Shown: piece after piece, positions 25,701-35,307 of the stretch
How the letters are laid out: each line of letters opens with the position of its first letter
Position numbering within the stretch: position 1 is the first letter of the stretch
From: a virus
Strand: one strand, 5' to 3'
DNA: 58,173 nucleotides
Virus record (IMG/VR): IMGVR_UViG_3300027741_000073
Span: 1-58,173 of that record
The notes under the pieces: model-generated
Seen by the model: only the letters and a program-made list of their open reading frames with translations
What the model was told of the DNA's origin: nothing
Database searches by the model: none
Position numbers and translations under genes: made by a program

Positions 25701-27152
25701 TTTAGCTCTAGAACCTGAAGCAAAGATATTATTAAGCGCAGAAGTACCTCCGAACATACCTTTTAATTCTAGTTGTTCAGCTAACTGTTCGAAAGTACCT
25801 GTGCCAATAGCTAATGCCATATCTTTTTTACCTTCTGGTTGAGCACCATAATTCTTACCAGCAAATAAAAGTGTTCCAGGAATTATAGTAGATGCCCCAG
25901 CAAATGGCCCACCCATACCTGCTACTGCAACCATTGTTGGTAAAGAACCTACAATAGAGCTTGCTACAGTGTTTGTAACAGCAGATAATTTACCCCATGT
26001 GCTTTTACCACTGTTAAATGTTTCCATAATAGTGTCATTACCACCAACACTACCTTCTGCATCTAACATTATTTGGGCATTGCTCCATGCTCTACGACCA
26101 GCTTTACTTAAATAATTTAATTTAGCTTCAGGGTCAGCTTTAGTAAAGGCATCTTGATTTGGCTTACTACCAAAATATTTTTCATAAGCATCACCAGTCA
26201 TAGCTGCTACACCAGCACCCCATTGAGCTGTCTTTAAACCACCTTGGTATAAAGAATCCAAATAATAATTGTCATGCATTTGATTATCAATATTACGATC
26301 ATTTTTATTAAATTTAATAAAACTAGTATTATAAAAGTTTTGCATGTTAGTTACTTGTTGTAATCTAATTTGAGCTTCAAGAAGTTCTTTACGTTTTTCA
26401 GCAATAGCATTATCAGTTAAAGCGTAATCAGTAAATCCTTTTTGTGTAGGGTCTTTAGCCCTCTCATGCATGGCAATTGTATCTTGAAGATCTTTAATGT
26501 TATCAGTAAGGTTAGCAATACCTTTATTAGAATACATTGCTTTAAAGCCAGCTAATTCTTCTGGATTAGCCGCAGTAACTTTAGGTAATACTGGAGGATA
26601 GTTACCCGCTTTAGCAGCAGCTAATTCTTCTTCTTTTACTTTTAAACCAGCTCTTAAATAAGGATTACGTTCAAGAACAGAAGGAAATACTTCGGCATTA
26701 GCTGCATTAGAAAGACGTTGATTACTAGCTTCTGGGGTAGTTTCTTTGCTGACAGGAGCTAAGAAATTACGTACTAAAAAGTCTTGTGCTTTATCGCCTA
26801 CTTGATTTTGACGTTCTAAAAGAACGCGACGGCTAGGAGTCGAATCACGACCTTTAGTTATACCCGTATTGTATCCCATCTCGGATAACGCTTGTGGGGC
26901 TAAAACAGAAGCACCTTGATTTTCACCAAATTTAATAGTACCAGTAACTGGATCAAATCGAGTTACCTCGGGTTGGTTAATTCCATAGTCACGATATTTT
27001 ACGTTATCCTTAATAAAGGTGTCTGCATCTATAAACCTATCTTGGCTAAACACAACAGATTTAAGGCTTGATTTTTTACCATCAATAGAGACATCTTTTA
27101 ATGTGGATGCATCTTTGTCCATTGCTGCAAGGGTGTCTTCTATTGTAATCAT
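22728..27152 (-). CDS. Large internal/ejection virion protein with SNase-like N-terminus
   Basis: The 1474-residue product is typical of large podovirus ejection proteins: long helical stretches, coiled coils (KYEDQRTLLDNEYKKLEQS), and hydrophobic segments near 400-440 (TMVAVAGMGGPFAG) and close to the C-terminus (SAFVTMASALLMASVGNAL). Residues about 38-65 resemble staphylococcal nuclease: RFIDADTF, then VKYRDYGINQPEV, with D44, R54 and E62 in nuclease positions but Asn59 in place of Asp. Probable role: forms the DNA-ejection conduit. Nuclease activity is doubtful. Confidence 0.75.
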   Translation of the reverse strand: MITIEDTLAAMDKDASTLKDVSIDGKKSSLKSVVFSQDRFIDADTFIKDNVKYRDYGINQPEVTRFDPVTGTIKFGENQGASVLAPQALSEMGYNTGITKGRDSTPSRRVLLERQNQVGDKAQDFLVRNFLAPVSKETTPEASNQRLSNAANAEVFPSVLERNPYLRAGLKVKEEELAAAKAGNYPPVLPKVTAANPEELAGFKAMYSNKGIANLTDNIKDLQDTIAMHERAKDPTQKGFTDYALTDNAIAEKRKELLEAQIRLQQVTNMQNFYNTSFIKFNKNDRNIDNQMHDNYYLDSLYQGGLKTAQWGAGVAAMTGDAYEKYFGSKPNQDAFTKADPEAKLNYLSKAGRRAWSNAQIMLDAEGSVGGNDTIMETFNSGKSTWGKLSAVTNTVASSIVGSLPTMVAVAGMGGPFAGASTIIPGTLLFAGKNYGAQPEGKKDMALAIGTGTFEQLAEQLELKGMFGGTSALNNIFASGSRAKLAEAMVQTGRAATKEAALIDIEQRTKKELLALADYSHDFAKKQYLSKEALLRGSLYAVENSAIQSSQEMTQEYMELLGSAGKRNFTPENEAGFSRTMLNAGLGGLGFSASFMAPRMITNTAQWHAIDSGLKNYEGNISDAQQYQSDNNQRLKTNNGGFVSAEQAASQIRNSNFNLNDEHATDDLYKLPASRGLASVGRSLLSPFTTFMGRQIDKMFPSITDENGNSKYYLGALKAMYAGDGILPGASFHRFVQNLIGDTVKTDGTTLAGKLNINKNLLDTYIKDAVTTWKQGAYLNQNTGDDKQNLINKELNKWWVEQQEAVNTLRSQADSVGGVASRVLLDPTSLLDSNLVDLKQWNKNKAFILDELSKANPSEHLHEISKAVNNLVSGNREKAELAKDYLAGLGMFNNPSLSQFFESNILDNVQSVKSRLARDIGVAKYFGKNGEVLAKGLSKAWNNGEFGTGDKALLAFKSAVGESQAFFEIVKGNYHSMDDHPYLSKVVGWLNTAAMTAALGKATISSMAEVPYTMLGTPHELFLKQLETFAKEFKSELGDDIKKAANFGIGRLYSSWAFSSTDSTLSAKIQKYEDQRTLLDNEYKKLEQSSSNSLKDLDRKIELKEQLDAIDKDVELLALKDRFFVREMMQNLGFRHEISNVQSKFEFNDSRQQNAMAFFASMIGLRAQTDAMRIAVLTVAGDIMMNQVMTLAQVDPNIREVALATGQGLNKAQAAALAELQQYGLNVQALMNAVDAESDQNNIHFFNNAFSERNRDEMNDSTKAVYDNIQTALGNFVDSRVVNPQPYNIPKYYYNPYLRVFTVMTRFMAAAHAVILPRLYKQYLLSNNAGMGYSAFVTMASALLMASVGNALKDQLSYGEESPYVKGKAKRAQRNIHSSGLLGQFERLSDFVSPVYPQSKTKITEQPGKWAYEQAKDKSPTFNYVARTGEGVADVLEGRPEKGAQKLMRSLPVVGSFPIVSRKTVDILNDMKGN

Positions 27153-27155
27153 GTA

Positions 27156-29945
27156 TTAGTCTTTCTTATTTTGTTTTGCTATTAAAGATTTATAATACTC
27201 TAACGCAGGTGACTTACCAAGAGGAGCGTCATCTAAGAATTTATTATAAGCTTTTGGATTGTTCTTTTTAAGATCAGCCCAATTGTCTTCAATATTTTTA
27301 GCCATAACAGCGGGAGTTATATCTAAAGTTTTATTAGCAGCCTGAGCCTGTTTAGCTAACCTACCTACTTCATGACCAGCTTCTAATTGTTGTTGAGTAT
27401 TTCCTTTTGAAAGGAAATTCTTATTATTAGTAGTATCTGATTTAACTTCCATTAAAGGACTATTAGCACCTGTTTTAATAACATTAGTTTGAATAGCTAG
27501 TTCTAAATTCTCTTGGTTAATAGGCATTTTAGAATTAACTAAATGTTGATAAGCATCGTTAACAATACGAGCAACCTGAGTATCATTAGCTTTAGTCATT
27601 CCCATATTGTAAAGTACGTTATGAGTTGCTTCAACTAATTGAGGTTTATTATAATTCTTAACGTCTTCACCTTTTTCATTCTTAATTGTTTCAGGTATGC
27701 TACTTGATATTGCACTTTTTAACTTACTAGTATTAAGCTCTTCAGTACCCTTAAATGAGTATTTACTCATATCAAGAGGAGAACCGTCTAATGTAGTATA
27801 TCTTTGATTAACTGGTGCTCTAGGGTCAAATATAGCATTAACAGCTACACCATTAGAATCAGTAACTAAAGTAACTTGTTGAACAGGAGAAGGCATGTTA
27901 ACAGTATTGCCTTTGTCTTTGTGTTGAACATTCATAGACATCAACACAGTAGCTTTACGTAGATTATTACGTTGTTCTTCAATACGGTCTTCAGGTTCTT
28001 TGCTTTTAAGCGGTGCATAAGCAAGGCTAAAAGCTTGATTGCGCACATTCATTGGAACATCTTTGCTGGCAAAGTCTTCAAAACGATCTCTATCCTTTTC
28101 ATATTCTTTACGCAATTCTTTTCTATCAGCAGTTAGCTTAGTCATTTCATCTTTACGTTCTTTAGCTATTACACGTTGATCTTCAATTTGATAGCGTTTT
28201 TCTTGACCAGCCATTTGAACAGCGGCAGTACGAACAGCACGATCATCTGACTTTTCTGCACGACGATCTGCTGCTATCTCAGCGGATTCTCTTCCTTGAC
28301 GTTGTAATGAAGTCTCAAAAGCATTTTTACCAGCAAATGAGAATGACCTAGCACTATTATATCCACGAGCACGACTACCTAAATACATTACAGCCATACG
28401 AGCTACTTCTTGATTGTTTAAACCAAGAGTGTCTTTAAGACCTTTGTATGAAAAGATATTTTTAAACGATTCAATGAATCCTTTGTCATCATTCTTGTAC
28501 CTATCAGCTGCTTTTTCTACATCACTATTAGCACCTTTAAATTGTTTAATCCAATAGTCAGGATTAGTACGGTCTTCTTCAGAGCCTTTAGGTGGGAACT
28601 TAGGTGGAGGAGTTAGACTTCTGCTTGCACTTGCAGCAGGTGCAGCTTCAGGGTTCTTATTCCTATCCATGTTGTTTACTTCAGAAACTGTATCAATAGA
28701 TAAATCTGGTGGTACAGCTGTAGGAGTTGGTACAACAGCAACAGTAGCTTTAGGTACAGGAGATACTTCAGCAATATTTACTGGCTTAGGTTGACCTTCT
28801 TGTCCTGCTTTATATTTATCAGCAACATTACGCATAGTGGTTTCATCTAAACCATCTTCTGTGTCAGGGTTACGACCAGTAGCCCTCATATAATATTCTT
28901 TCCATGCTGTAGGGTGGTTTTCTGATTTAAGCATTGAACCGTTTGGTGTAGAAGAAGGCCAATGGTATTTATTATTATCTTCAGGTGAGCGTTCAGGCAT
29001 TATACCTGCATCCCATGCTTTACGATAATCGTAGTTAGCATTTTTACTTAAATCAGGTGGCTCACCATATTCTTTATTAAATTCGCTATACCATTCAGTA
29101 CCTTTCATAGCACGTTGAAATCGATCTTCAGGATTATCTTGAATACCAGCTGGGTTAAACCCACCACCAACATCATATCCAGAAACGTTTTCTACACCAT
29201 TTTCATAATGAGGTACATAACCACCATGCATCATTGGTATACCATTATATATAGAACCATCTGCATTAACATTAGGAGCCATTTCTAATTCATGCGCACT
29301 AGTAGTGCCATCCGCATAACAGGCTTTACCATCCTTATAAACCACATTCATTGAGCCTTCAGCATATTTATCTGGGTTGTACATTTGCTCATATTGAGCA
29401 TTTAATGTACCATCTTCATAACCCATACGTTTCTTTACGGGTTTAACAGTAGGTAACATAGCTAATTGATGAGGAATGTCAACAACACCAGTTGTACCGC
29501 GAGCATGATGTTGTGCCTGACGACCTTGTTGAACCATCTTAGCTATCATAGGTTTATTACGTGGGTCTTGAGCAGCAGCTCTTGGTATGACTGCCTCTCC
29601 AGGAGTTAACATAGCAGGAACTGTATCAGTACCTTGAGCCAACATGTGTTGACCTTGTTTAAACATACCTGTACCAGACATAGGGTTAGAAGAAGGTAAG
29701 CCTAATTTTTCACGATTCATACGTGGTTTATTACCTAATGGTCCACCTAATTCATTTACTTTTAAGCCATGAAGTTCTTCTTTATGACCAATACCTTGGT
29801 GTGCTTTTGCAGCAGCTTCCATAAGTTTAACTTCATGTAATTGATCTTTACGACTCTCTTCTTTTTCCATCTTAGCGGATTCACGAGACTCTTTTGCAGA
29901 GAACTTTAACCATTCTCTATGTTGTTTACCTGATAGTGGCCCCAT
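27156..29945 (-). CDS. Large internal virion protein, 929 aa
   Basis: Adjacent to the other large ejection proteins and close to their size class. The N-terminus is highly charged and helical. A conserved segment GTDTVPAMLTPGEAVIPRAA near residue 111 is common in phage internal or tape-measure proteins. A proline-rich linker (TPPPKFPPKGSEED) and a long charged helix (about 560-650) follow. Probably packaged and ejected; no enzyme motif seen. Confidence 0.7.
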   Translation of the reverse strand: MGPLSGKQHREWLKFSAKESRESAKMEKEESRKDQLHEVKLMEAAAKAHQGIGHKEELHGLKVNELGGPLGNKPRMNREKLGLPSSNPMSGTGMFKQGQHMLAQGTDTVPAMLTPGEAVIPRAAAQDPRNKPMIAKMVQQGRQAQHHARGTTGVVDIPHQLAMLPTVKPVKKRMGYEDGTLNAQYEQMYNPDKYAEGSMNVVYKDGKACYADGTTSAHELEMAPNVNADGSIYNGIPMMHGGYVPHYENGVENVSGYDVGGGFNPAGIQDNPEDRFQRAMKGTEWYSEFNKEYGEPPDLSKNANYDYRKAWDAGIMPERSPEDNNKYHWPSSTPNGSMLKSENHPTAWKEYYMRATGRNPDTEDGLDETTMRNVADKYKAGQEGQPKPVNIAEVSPVPKATVAVVPTPTAVPPDLSIDTVSEVNNMDRNKNPEAAPAASASRSLTPPPKFPPKGSEEDRTNPDYWIKQFKGANSDVEKAADRYKNDDKGFIESFKNIFSYKGLKDTLGLNNQEVARMAVMYLGSRARGYNSARSFSFAGKNAFETSLQRQGRESAEIAADRRAEKSDDRAVRTAAVQMAGQEKRYQIEDQRVIAKERKDEMTKLTADRKELRKEYEKDRDRFEDFASKDVPMNVRNQAFSLAYAPLKSKEPEDRIEEQRNNLRKATVLMSMNVQHKDKGNTVNMPSPVQQVTLVTDSNGVAVNAIFDPRAPVNQRYTTLDGSPLDMSKYSFKGTEELNTSKLKSAISSSIPETIKNEKGEDVKNYNKPQLVEATHNVLYNMGMTKANDTQVARIVNDAYQHLVNSKMPINQENLELAIQTNVIKTGANSPLMEVKSDTTNNKNFLSKGNTQQQLEAGHEVGRLAKQAQAANKTLDITPAVMAKNIEDNWADLKKNNPKAYNKFLDDAPLGKSPALEYYKSLIAKQNKKD

Positions 29946-29946
29946 A

Positions 29947-30453
29947 TTAAATCCATTTCATTTGTTTAGCAAGTAATAAACCACCTATTAGCCCTAATGG
30001 ACCACCCACAGCAGCTAGCATACCAGTACTTGCTAAGCCAGCACCCATAGTTGCTAACGAAGTACCTTCAGCTGCAGCCGCCGCTGGGCCAATAAGAGCA
30101 GCACCTTCACCTAAAGTAGCAGCAGTAGCAGCACCTTCACCTAGAGTAGCAGCAGTAGAAGCATTTCCTACAATACTTGGAAGAGGTTCCACAACATTAG
30201 AAGTTTCTACAACAGGAGCTAAAGGAGCAGCAACTTTTGCAGGTGTCATTGTTTTAAAACCAGCATCAATACCCGCATTAATACCTCTGTTAACAATTAT
30301 TTGTTGAGCCATTTGGCCTAATCCAGGTGGTCCCTGCGTAATTTGTGGTTGTTGAGGGTTATTTTGAGGTACTTGTAAAGTATTGTTTGTTTGAGGTACA
30401 TTAGGATAACGCATTGGTTCATTAGCCCAATCCCAAGGATCTTGATAACTCAT
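29947..30453 (-). CDS. Ala/Gly-rich virion protein with C-terminal membrane segment
   Basis: The 168-residue protein has a Pro/Gln-rich N-terminus and an Ala/Gly/Thr repeat (AATLGEGAATAATLGEGAAL). The C-terminus is hydrophobic (MLAAVGGPLGLIGGLLLAKQ), so likely membrane-interacting. Its placement suggests a small ejection protein like T7 gp14. Preceded by GGAGG and a TAATG junction. Confidence 0.65.
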   Translation of the reverse strand: MSYQDPWDWANEPMRYPNVPQTNNTLQVPQNNPQQPQITQGPPGLGQMAQQIIVNRGINAGIDAGFKTMTPAKVAAPLAPVVETSNVVEPLPSIVGNASTAATLGEGAATAATLGEGAALIGPAAAAAEGTSLATMGAGLASTGMLAAVGGPLGLIGGLLLAKQMKWI

Positions 30454-30611
30454 TATTTTCCTCCAAAACTATTTGTTTGAACTAAAGGTTGTGGTGTTGG
30501 GTCTGGTTTAGTTACTGTACTTTGATCTTGAAAAGGTGGAATATTTAAGTTATTCTTTACAATATTACTTGTAGGTTGGTTAACAATATTATCTGCATTA
30601 ATTCCAGCCAT
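30453..30611 (-). CDS. Small proline-rich protein, 52 aa
   Basis: Fills the gap between two virion genes. The product begins MAGINADNIVNQPTSNIV and ends VQTNSFGGK; the middle is PDPTPQPL. It overlaps the next gene by one base (TAATG) and its last codons form the next GGAGG site. Probably a minor virion component; inference from position only. Confidence 0.65.
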   Translation of the reverse strand: MAGINADNIVNQPTSNIVKNNLNIPPFQDQSTVTKPDPTPQPLVQTNSFGGK

Positions 30612-30613
30612 AA

Positions 30614-31300
30614 TTATTTACCTGTACTTATTGCTGATTGTCTTGCTGGATTACCAAACACAGTAGAAGCATAACGTTGTAAACCTTGCCAAGGAGCATC
30701 CACTTGAGCTTGATTAATACTTCGTTCTTGATTACCTAAATCAGCTAATGTTTTAGCTGTTCCAGAAGCAGCTGCACCGGAAGCACCTACAGAATTACCT
30801 AAAATCTTTTCAGCTTCTAATCTGTTTTGAAACATTTTATTTTCATAGTCAGCATCTATCTTAGCTAACTCGCCTGTAGTAGCTGCATTTTGAGCACCTT
30901 GCATAACAGCTTGTCGAGCAGAACCTAATGTTCCTGCTTGACCAAACTGTGTATCCATGCCAGCTACTCTCTTTTGAGCATCAAGAATAATACCTTGTTT
31001 TTGAGCCGCTAAAATATCTGCACTAGGAGCAGTAGCCATTGTGTTTAAACGATTTTGTTGATCTTTTAAAGTATCTAAACTACTTGCACCAGTATTAGCT
31101 ACTGCATCAGCAGCATTACCAAAAGCTTTTTGTTGTAAATTAGATTTACCAACTACATTATCTAAAGCACCCTTATTATATAATCTACCTGCCTCATTAG
31201 TAACGCTTTCAATAGAAGGCCTCATCCATTCAGGAATAGAGTCTACTTTTGTAACGTTGGTATCACCGCCTTTATAGCGTTTAATTAACTTTAATTTCAT
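30614..31300 (-). CDS. Internal virion protein, 228 aa
   Basis: Helical, Ala/Gln/Gly-rich protein with an N-terminal basic segment (KLKLIKRYKGGDTNVTK) and repeated AxxAxxxG patterns (TGASSLDTLKDQQNRLNTM). It overlaps the GNAT-like gene by 4 bases. Composition and location between the nozzle/fibre genes and large ejection proteins fit a pilot or internal core protein. Confidence 0.65.
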   Translation of the reverse strand: MKLKLIKRYKGGDTNVTKVDSIPEWMRPSIESVTNEAGRLYNKGALDNVVGKSNLQQKAFGNAADAVANTGASSLDTLKDQQNRLNTMATAPSADILAAQKQGIILDAQKRVAGMDTQFGQAGTLGSARQAVMQGAQNAATTGELAKIDADYENKMFQNRLEAEKILGNSVGASGAAASGTAKTLADLGNQERSINQAQVDAPWQGLQRYASTVFGNPARQSAISTGK

Positions 31301-31710
31301 AATTTCTTTCTCATAACAACATATGCCTGTTCAAATCCAGGTACATACTTAGGTAATACTTTAGCCCATCCGGGACGGCCCCATTGCTCAATAGCAATAC
31401 AACCACATTCTTTTGCAAATACTTCTACAGTAGGAAATACTTTAGATTGTTCTTCAAAATTATTACCTGAAAAAAGAATAATATGAAGTGTTTTATGTTG
31501 TGCATAAGATAAAACTTGAGTTAAACCTACACCAACAATTTCAGAACCATCTATAACAGCCCAACATTGAGCATCATTGTTAAGGATTTTCCTTAAATAA
31601 TCTGTAATAGATGATTCACCTTGACCATGCTGTTTAGCTTTTTCTAAATGCTTAGAAACAATATCCCAATATTTTAAAACATCTTCATGGGACATAATAA
31701 TTATTTTCAT
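31297..31710 (-). CDS. GNAT-fold-like protein (T7 gp13 position)
   Basis: The 137-residue product shows a GNAT-like layout: CWAVIDGSEIVGVGLTQVL (strands 3-4) and EVFAKECGCIAIEQWGRPGW. It sits immediately before the internal virion proteins, where T7 has gp13, a similar-sized protein needed for core assembly. The acetyl-CoA P-loop R/Q-x-x-G-x-G/A is not evident, so enzyme activity is doubtful. Confidence 0.6.
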   Translation of the reverse strand: MKIIIMSHEDVLKYWDIVSKHLEKAKQHGQGESSITDYLRKILNNDAQCWAVIDGSEIVGVGLTQVLSYAQHKTLHIILFSGNNFEEQSKVFPTVEVFAKECGCIAIEQWGRPGWAKVLPKYVPGFEQAYVVMRKKL

Positions 31711-33753
31711 TTAATCTCCTAAAGCAATCCAGTTAAGTGTACCAGTAGCTAATACTTGTGATGATGTTAAACTATAATTATAATAGTTTAATTGAAAATT
31801 ATTTACCGCTGTTGTTGATGTTGGAACAGGTCGCCTACGAGTGACAGTTCCTGACATACTATAAACTTGCAATTCAGCATAAGCTTGCCCATTTGAAATA
31901 CCCCCAACAACTGTTGCATACAAAGAAAATGTAAGAGCAGAAGTTGTACCTACGTAAGTTTTAGAAGCAGTAGTTGTATAACCACCTGTGTTTGCTGATA
32001 AGTCTAATCCACTACCAGTAATAGTTGTAATTCCGCTACCTGTTTTAAACAAATTATAAGCGTAATTGTAAGTATAATTTGAACTAGTAACTTCCCAACC
32101 AGTTGGAACTGTATATGTAGGTGAATAATTTAAAGTTGCAGTACTAGGATTAGGAGAACCAGTATAAATTTGAGCAATAGCACTAACAGTACCTGTACGA
32201 GACACGTTATCATCAAGATATTCATAAACAGTACCTGCACTGAATGTACCGCCAGTGTCAACAGCTTCAGCAAACATCCTAAATGTCCAAGTACCTGCTG
32301 AAGGAAAAGTAATAGTAATACTTGTTGTTGAAGACCCTGAAGCATTAGCCCCTAAATTAGTAGCTGTTGTTGCTGTATCAACCCACACACCACCACTAAA
32401 ATATTGGCCTTTCCATCGAACAGTTCTATAGTAAAAATTACCTCCAGCACCAGTACTTCTGTAAGATTGCAAGGTAGCATTAAGAGTTACAGAGGTAGCG
32501 TTAGCAGGAGTTGTCCTACTAATACTTGTAAATGATCCTGAAATACTACCAGAAGATTCGTTAGTTACCACTTGACCTGTATTAGCAGCTAAGCTTAAAG
32601 TAGCTACTGGTGTAAATCTCCATACCATAGACCCCGAAGAAGTTTCAGTAATGCTATTAGCTGAACATTGAATAGACTGACTTTGACTAGAATAAGTATT
32701 GTCATACAATTTTAAATCAGCGGGTGATACAAGTACTTTAGGTTGAGTTTTAAAGTAACCCGGAATAGTTACTATAGTGTTATTTGTTGCAGAACCAAAT
32801 TCAGCACGAGAAAGAGCTTTATAAAGAACAGAACCTACAGAAGGTACATTTTTATAAATCTCTACGTTACCATAAAACAATCTAGCTTTATCACCAGTAG
32901 AACTATTATTAGAAATAATTTCACCATTGCTGTTAATAACTACAGGAGCTAAAGTGCCTGTTCCACCAACAGTAATAGTAGTTCCTGCTTGAATTTCTCC
33001 ACTACTAATTAAGTTAGCAGTAACAGCACCAGCAGCAAGTTTAACAGTTGTAATAGCGCTAGCAGCAATCTGCCCTGCACCAATAGTTAATGCTGCAATG
33101 TTGTTACCAGTAATAGTTTCTGCTGCAATTTTAGTTCCTGTAACAGCACCAGTAGCAAGCTTTAATTCAGTAACTGCATTGGCTGCAATTGTTTCAGCTG
33201 ATACCGCATTAGTTACAAGCGCACCTGTAGATTGATCTAATGCTGCAACATTTAATTTGTTTGCACTTAGTGTAGCATTTAAAATTTCTGAACCAGTAAT
33301 ACTCTGAGGGGGTACTATAATATCTAAATCAATAGCTGTAGTAGGGGCAGGTAACCAATGATAATCAATAGGATTATTGTTTACATCAAATTTAATTTGT
33401 CTACCGCCTAATATTCGATAATACAAAGTTTTAAGAGTACCAAAACCAGAAGTTACAAAGTACCAAGTGTAGTCTGCTGGATTAGTTGATTCCGTAGAGG
33501 ATGTACTGTTATTAATACCGTAATAATACTTTCCAGTTTGAGTATCAGATAACCCAGTACCTATATTATCATCAGCATATTTAACATGAATAAACTCATA
33601 GAGGTATCCTACTACATTACCTTTTGAATCTTTGATTTGACCAGTAGCAATATCAGAAGAATAACCTGAATTTGTATTATCATAACCATTAACATGAAGA
33701 TTATATAAGTACGCATCTAATTCAGAAATACCTGTAATAGGTGGGTTCATCAT
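31711..33753 (-). CDS. Tail fibre or tail-tip protein, 680 aa
   Basis: The N-terminal domain (residues 1-140) is followed by a repeated TGSEI/TGTKI/TGNNI/AAGAVTANLI shaft around 150-260, typical of trimeric fibre proteins. The C-terminal half is a beta-rich, Ser/Thr-rich domain that may bind receptor. Next to the nozzle gene, it may be the central tail tip. Host target cannot be inferred. Confidence 0.7.
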   Translation of the reverse strand: MMNPPITGISELDAYLYNLHVNGYDNTNSGYSSDIATGQIKDSKGNVVGYLYEFIHVKYADDNIGTGLSDTQTGKYYYGINNSTSSTESTNPADYTWYFVTSGFGTLKTLYYRILGGRQIKFDVNNNPIDYHWLPAPTTAIDLDIIVPPQSITGSEILNATLSANKLNVAALDQSTGALVTNAVSAETIAANAVTELKLATGAVTGTKIAAETITGNNIAALTIGAGQIAASAITTVKLAAGAVTANLISSGEIQAGTTITVGGTGTLAPVVINSNGEIISNNSSTGDKARLFYGNVEIYKNVPSVGSVLYKALSRAEFGSATNNTIVTIPGYFKTQPKVLVSPADLKLYDNTYSSQSQSIQCSANSITETSSGSMVWRFTPVATLSLAANTGQVVTNESSGSISGSFTSISRTTPANATSVTLNATLQSYRSTGAGGNFYYRTVRWKGQYFSGGVWVDTATTATNLGANASGSSTTSITITFPSAGTWTFRMFAEAVDTGGTFSAGTVYEYLDDNVSRTGTVSAIAQIYTGSPNPSTATLNYSPTYTVPTGWEVTSSNYTYNYAYNLFKTGSGITTITGSGLDLSANTGGYTTTASKTYVGTTSALTFSLYATVVGGISNGQAYAELQVYSMSGTVTRRRPVPTSTTAVNNFQLNYYNYSLTSSQVLATGTLNWIALGD

Positions 33754-33756
33754 AAT

Positions 33757-35298
33757 TTATCTCCTGTCTGCAGCTTTAGCATCAAGTGACATCATACCCA
33801 TACGCCAAGGGCCTGTTGAAGAAATTCTATAATTAATAATACGACCATTAACTCGTGGGTCTACTTTGTAGCCTTGTGATTTTTGGTTGTTAGGTAAAAA
33901 AGTAAATGTATCTTTTAAATCAGGATCATCTGTTGACAAATCAACATCATCGATATAATTGTTCTGGCCTACTACACGAATAGTAATAGATGCATCATTA
34001 GGCACTTTATCAAAAATAGGATATATAGAATTAATAAAAGAACTACCAGTAACATCACCAGTATTAAGTTTCTTTTTCTCAATATAAGAAGTATATGAGG
34101 CTAATGCAGAACCATCCCACATTAGATAATTACTATCAGTAACTAGTGTTTGTGTAGAATTAGTTGTCATATAAACCACTTCATTAGCATACTGAAAAGC
34201 ATTAGATATATTTGAAGGGCCAGTAAATGTGTAAGTTATTGAGGGTAATACTCTTTTAGACCATGTATTATTTTTATAATTATATACTAAAGCTTCATTA
34301 CAAACAGTAGAAGAACCTTTAGGATAATTAATCCAAATTTCTTTATAAAAAGAATTTTTAACTAAATGTACTTTATTAACAACATTTTTATTAAGATTAT
34401 TAAAGAAATATTTTTTAACCCTAAAGTCAGCTAATGATTCAATAGCACCAGAACCGTTGTGAACATAAATATCATTACGATCAACTACAAAATGTTTACC
34501 ATCAAATTCGATAACACAATCTGTACTTAAAATACCATATGATTTGCTATAAGGAGATACACGAGTTACAGTACCAATAGTTAAAATACTAATTGAATCA
34601 GAAGAATATACAAACATATTACCTCTTAACTCAGCCATATCCAAGATAGGAGAAGTAGAATTTAATTCAAATTCATCAGCAGTATCTGTTGTTACTCCGG
34701 GTTGCCATATAGTTGGGATACTACCTGTGTTTGCTTGCACTGACACTCTAATAGTAGAAGGTGCATAAGTAGTTGTACCACTTTGAGTTAATGTTAAGTT
34801 AGCTGCTACTAAAGAATAGTTAAGTGATCTAACTACTTTGGCTGTGACCGTAAGCCCTGAAACATAATTCCATCCGGGTAAAGGTTGAAAAGAAGAACCA
34901 GCGGTAGTGCTTCCATATAAACAATATAAAGGGGTAGAAGTACCGTTATTAAGAACAATTGCATAACCTCCGTTAAATAAAGTACCTTGCCAATCACTGT
35001 TTGTGTATACTGAATCAGCACTAGAAAACATTGATGAGCTACTACCTGCCGCATCTACACGAACAATATTGCCATTCTTAGCAAAAATATTGTATCCTTG
35101 ATCTGGCCTTCTCCAATGAATGCCATAATCAGGAGTAATACTTACTACCCTATGAGTGGTTTCACCAGTAGTAGTTTGTACGCTATCATCATCAAATCGC
35201 ACGTTTAATAAATCCGTAAACGTATTCGGAGGTACAATCATAGGTGGAAGATCAGCGTTTAAACCGCCTTTACCTAATTGTTCTACTGGTATTGCCAT
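33757..35298 (-). CDS. Tail nozzle (tail tubular protein B-like)
   Basis: The 513-residue all-beta protein begins MAIPVEQLGKGGLNADLPP, and has LLNVRFDDDSVQTTTGE, FVVDRNDIYVHNGSGAIESL and YNYKNNTWSKR blades, the pattern of podovirus nozzle or packaged-DNA stabilisation proteins with a beta-propeller. It probably closes the tail tube and carries fibres. It stands directly before the fibre/tail-tip and ejection genes, as T7 gp12 does. Confidence 0.75.
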   Translation of the reverse strand: MAIPVEQLGKGGLNADLPPMIVPPNTFTDLLNVRFDDDSVQTTTGETTHRVVSITPDYGIHWRRPDQGYNIFAKNGNIVRVDAAGSSSSMFSSADSVYTNSDWQGTLFNGGYAIVLNNGTSTPLYCLYGSTTAGSSFQPLPGWNYVSGLTVTAKVVRSLNYSLVAANLTLTQSGTTTYAPSTIRVSVQANTGSIPTIWQPGVTTDTADEFELNSTSPILDMAELRGNMFVYSSDSISILTIGTVTRVSPYSKSYGILSTDCVIEFDGKHFVVDRNDIYVHNGSGAIESLADFRVKKYFFNNLNKNVVNKVHLVKNSFYKEIWINYPKGSSTVCNEALVYNYKNNTWSKRVLPSITYTFTGPSNISNAFQYANEVVYMTTNSTQTLVTDSNYLMWDGSALASYTSYIEKKKLNTGDVTGSSFINSIYPIFDKVPNDASITIRVVGQNNYIDDVDLSTDDPDLKDTFTFLPNNQKSQGYKVDPRVNGRIINYRISSTGPWRMGMMSLDAKAADRR

Positions 35299-35307
35299 AA
35301 TATTCCT

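Noticed and set aside
31297-31710. Active acetyltransferase annotation for the GNAT-like protein.
   Set aside because: The acetyl-CoA binding P-loop is not visible, and the location matches the structural T7 gp13; called only fold-like.
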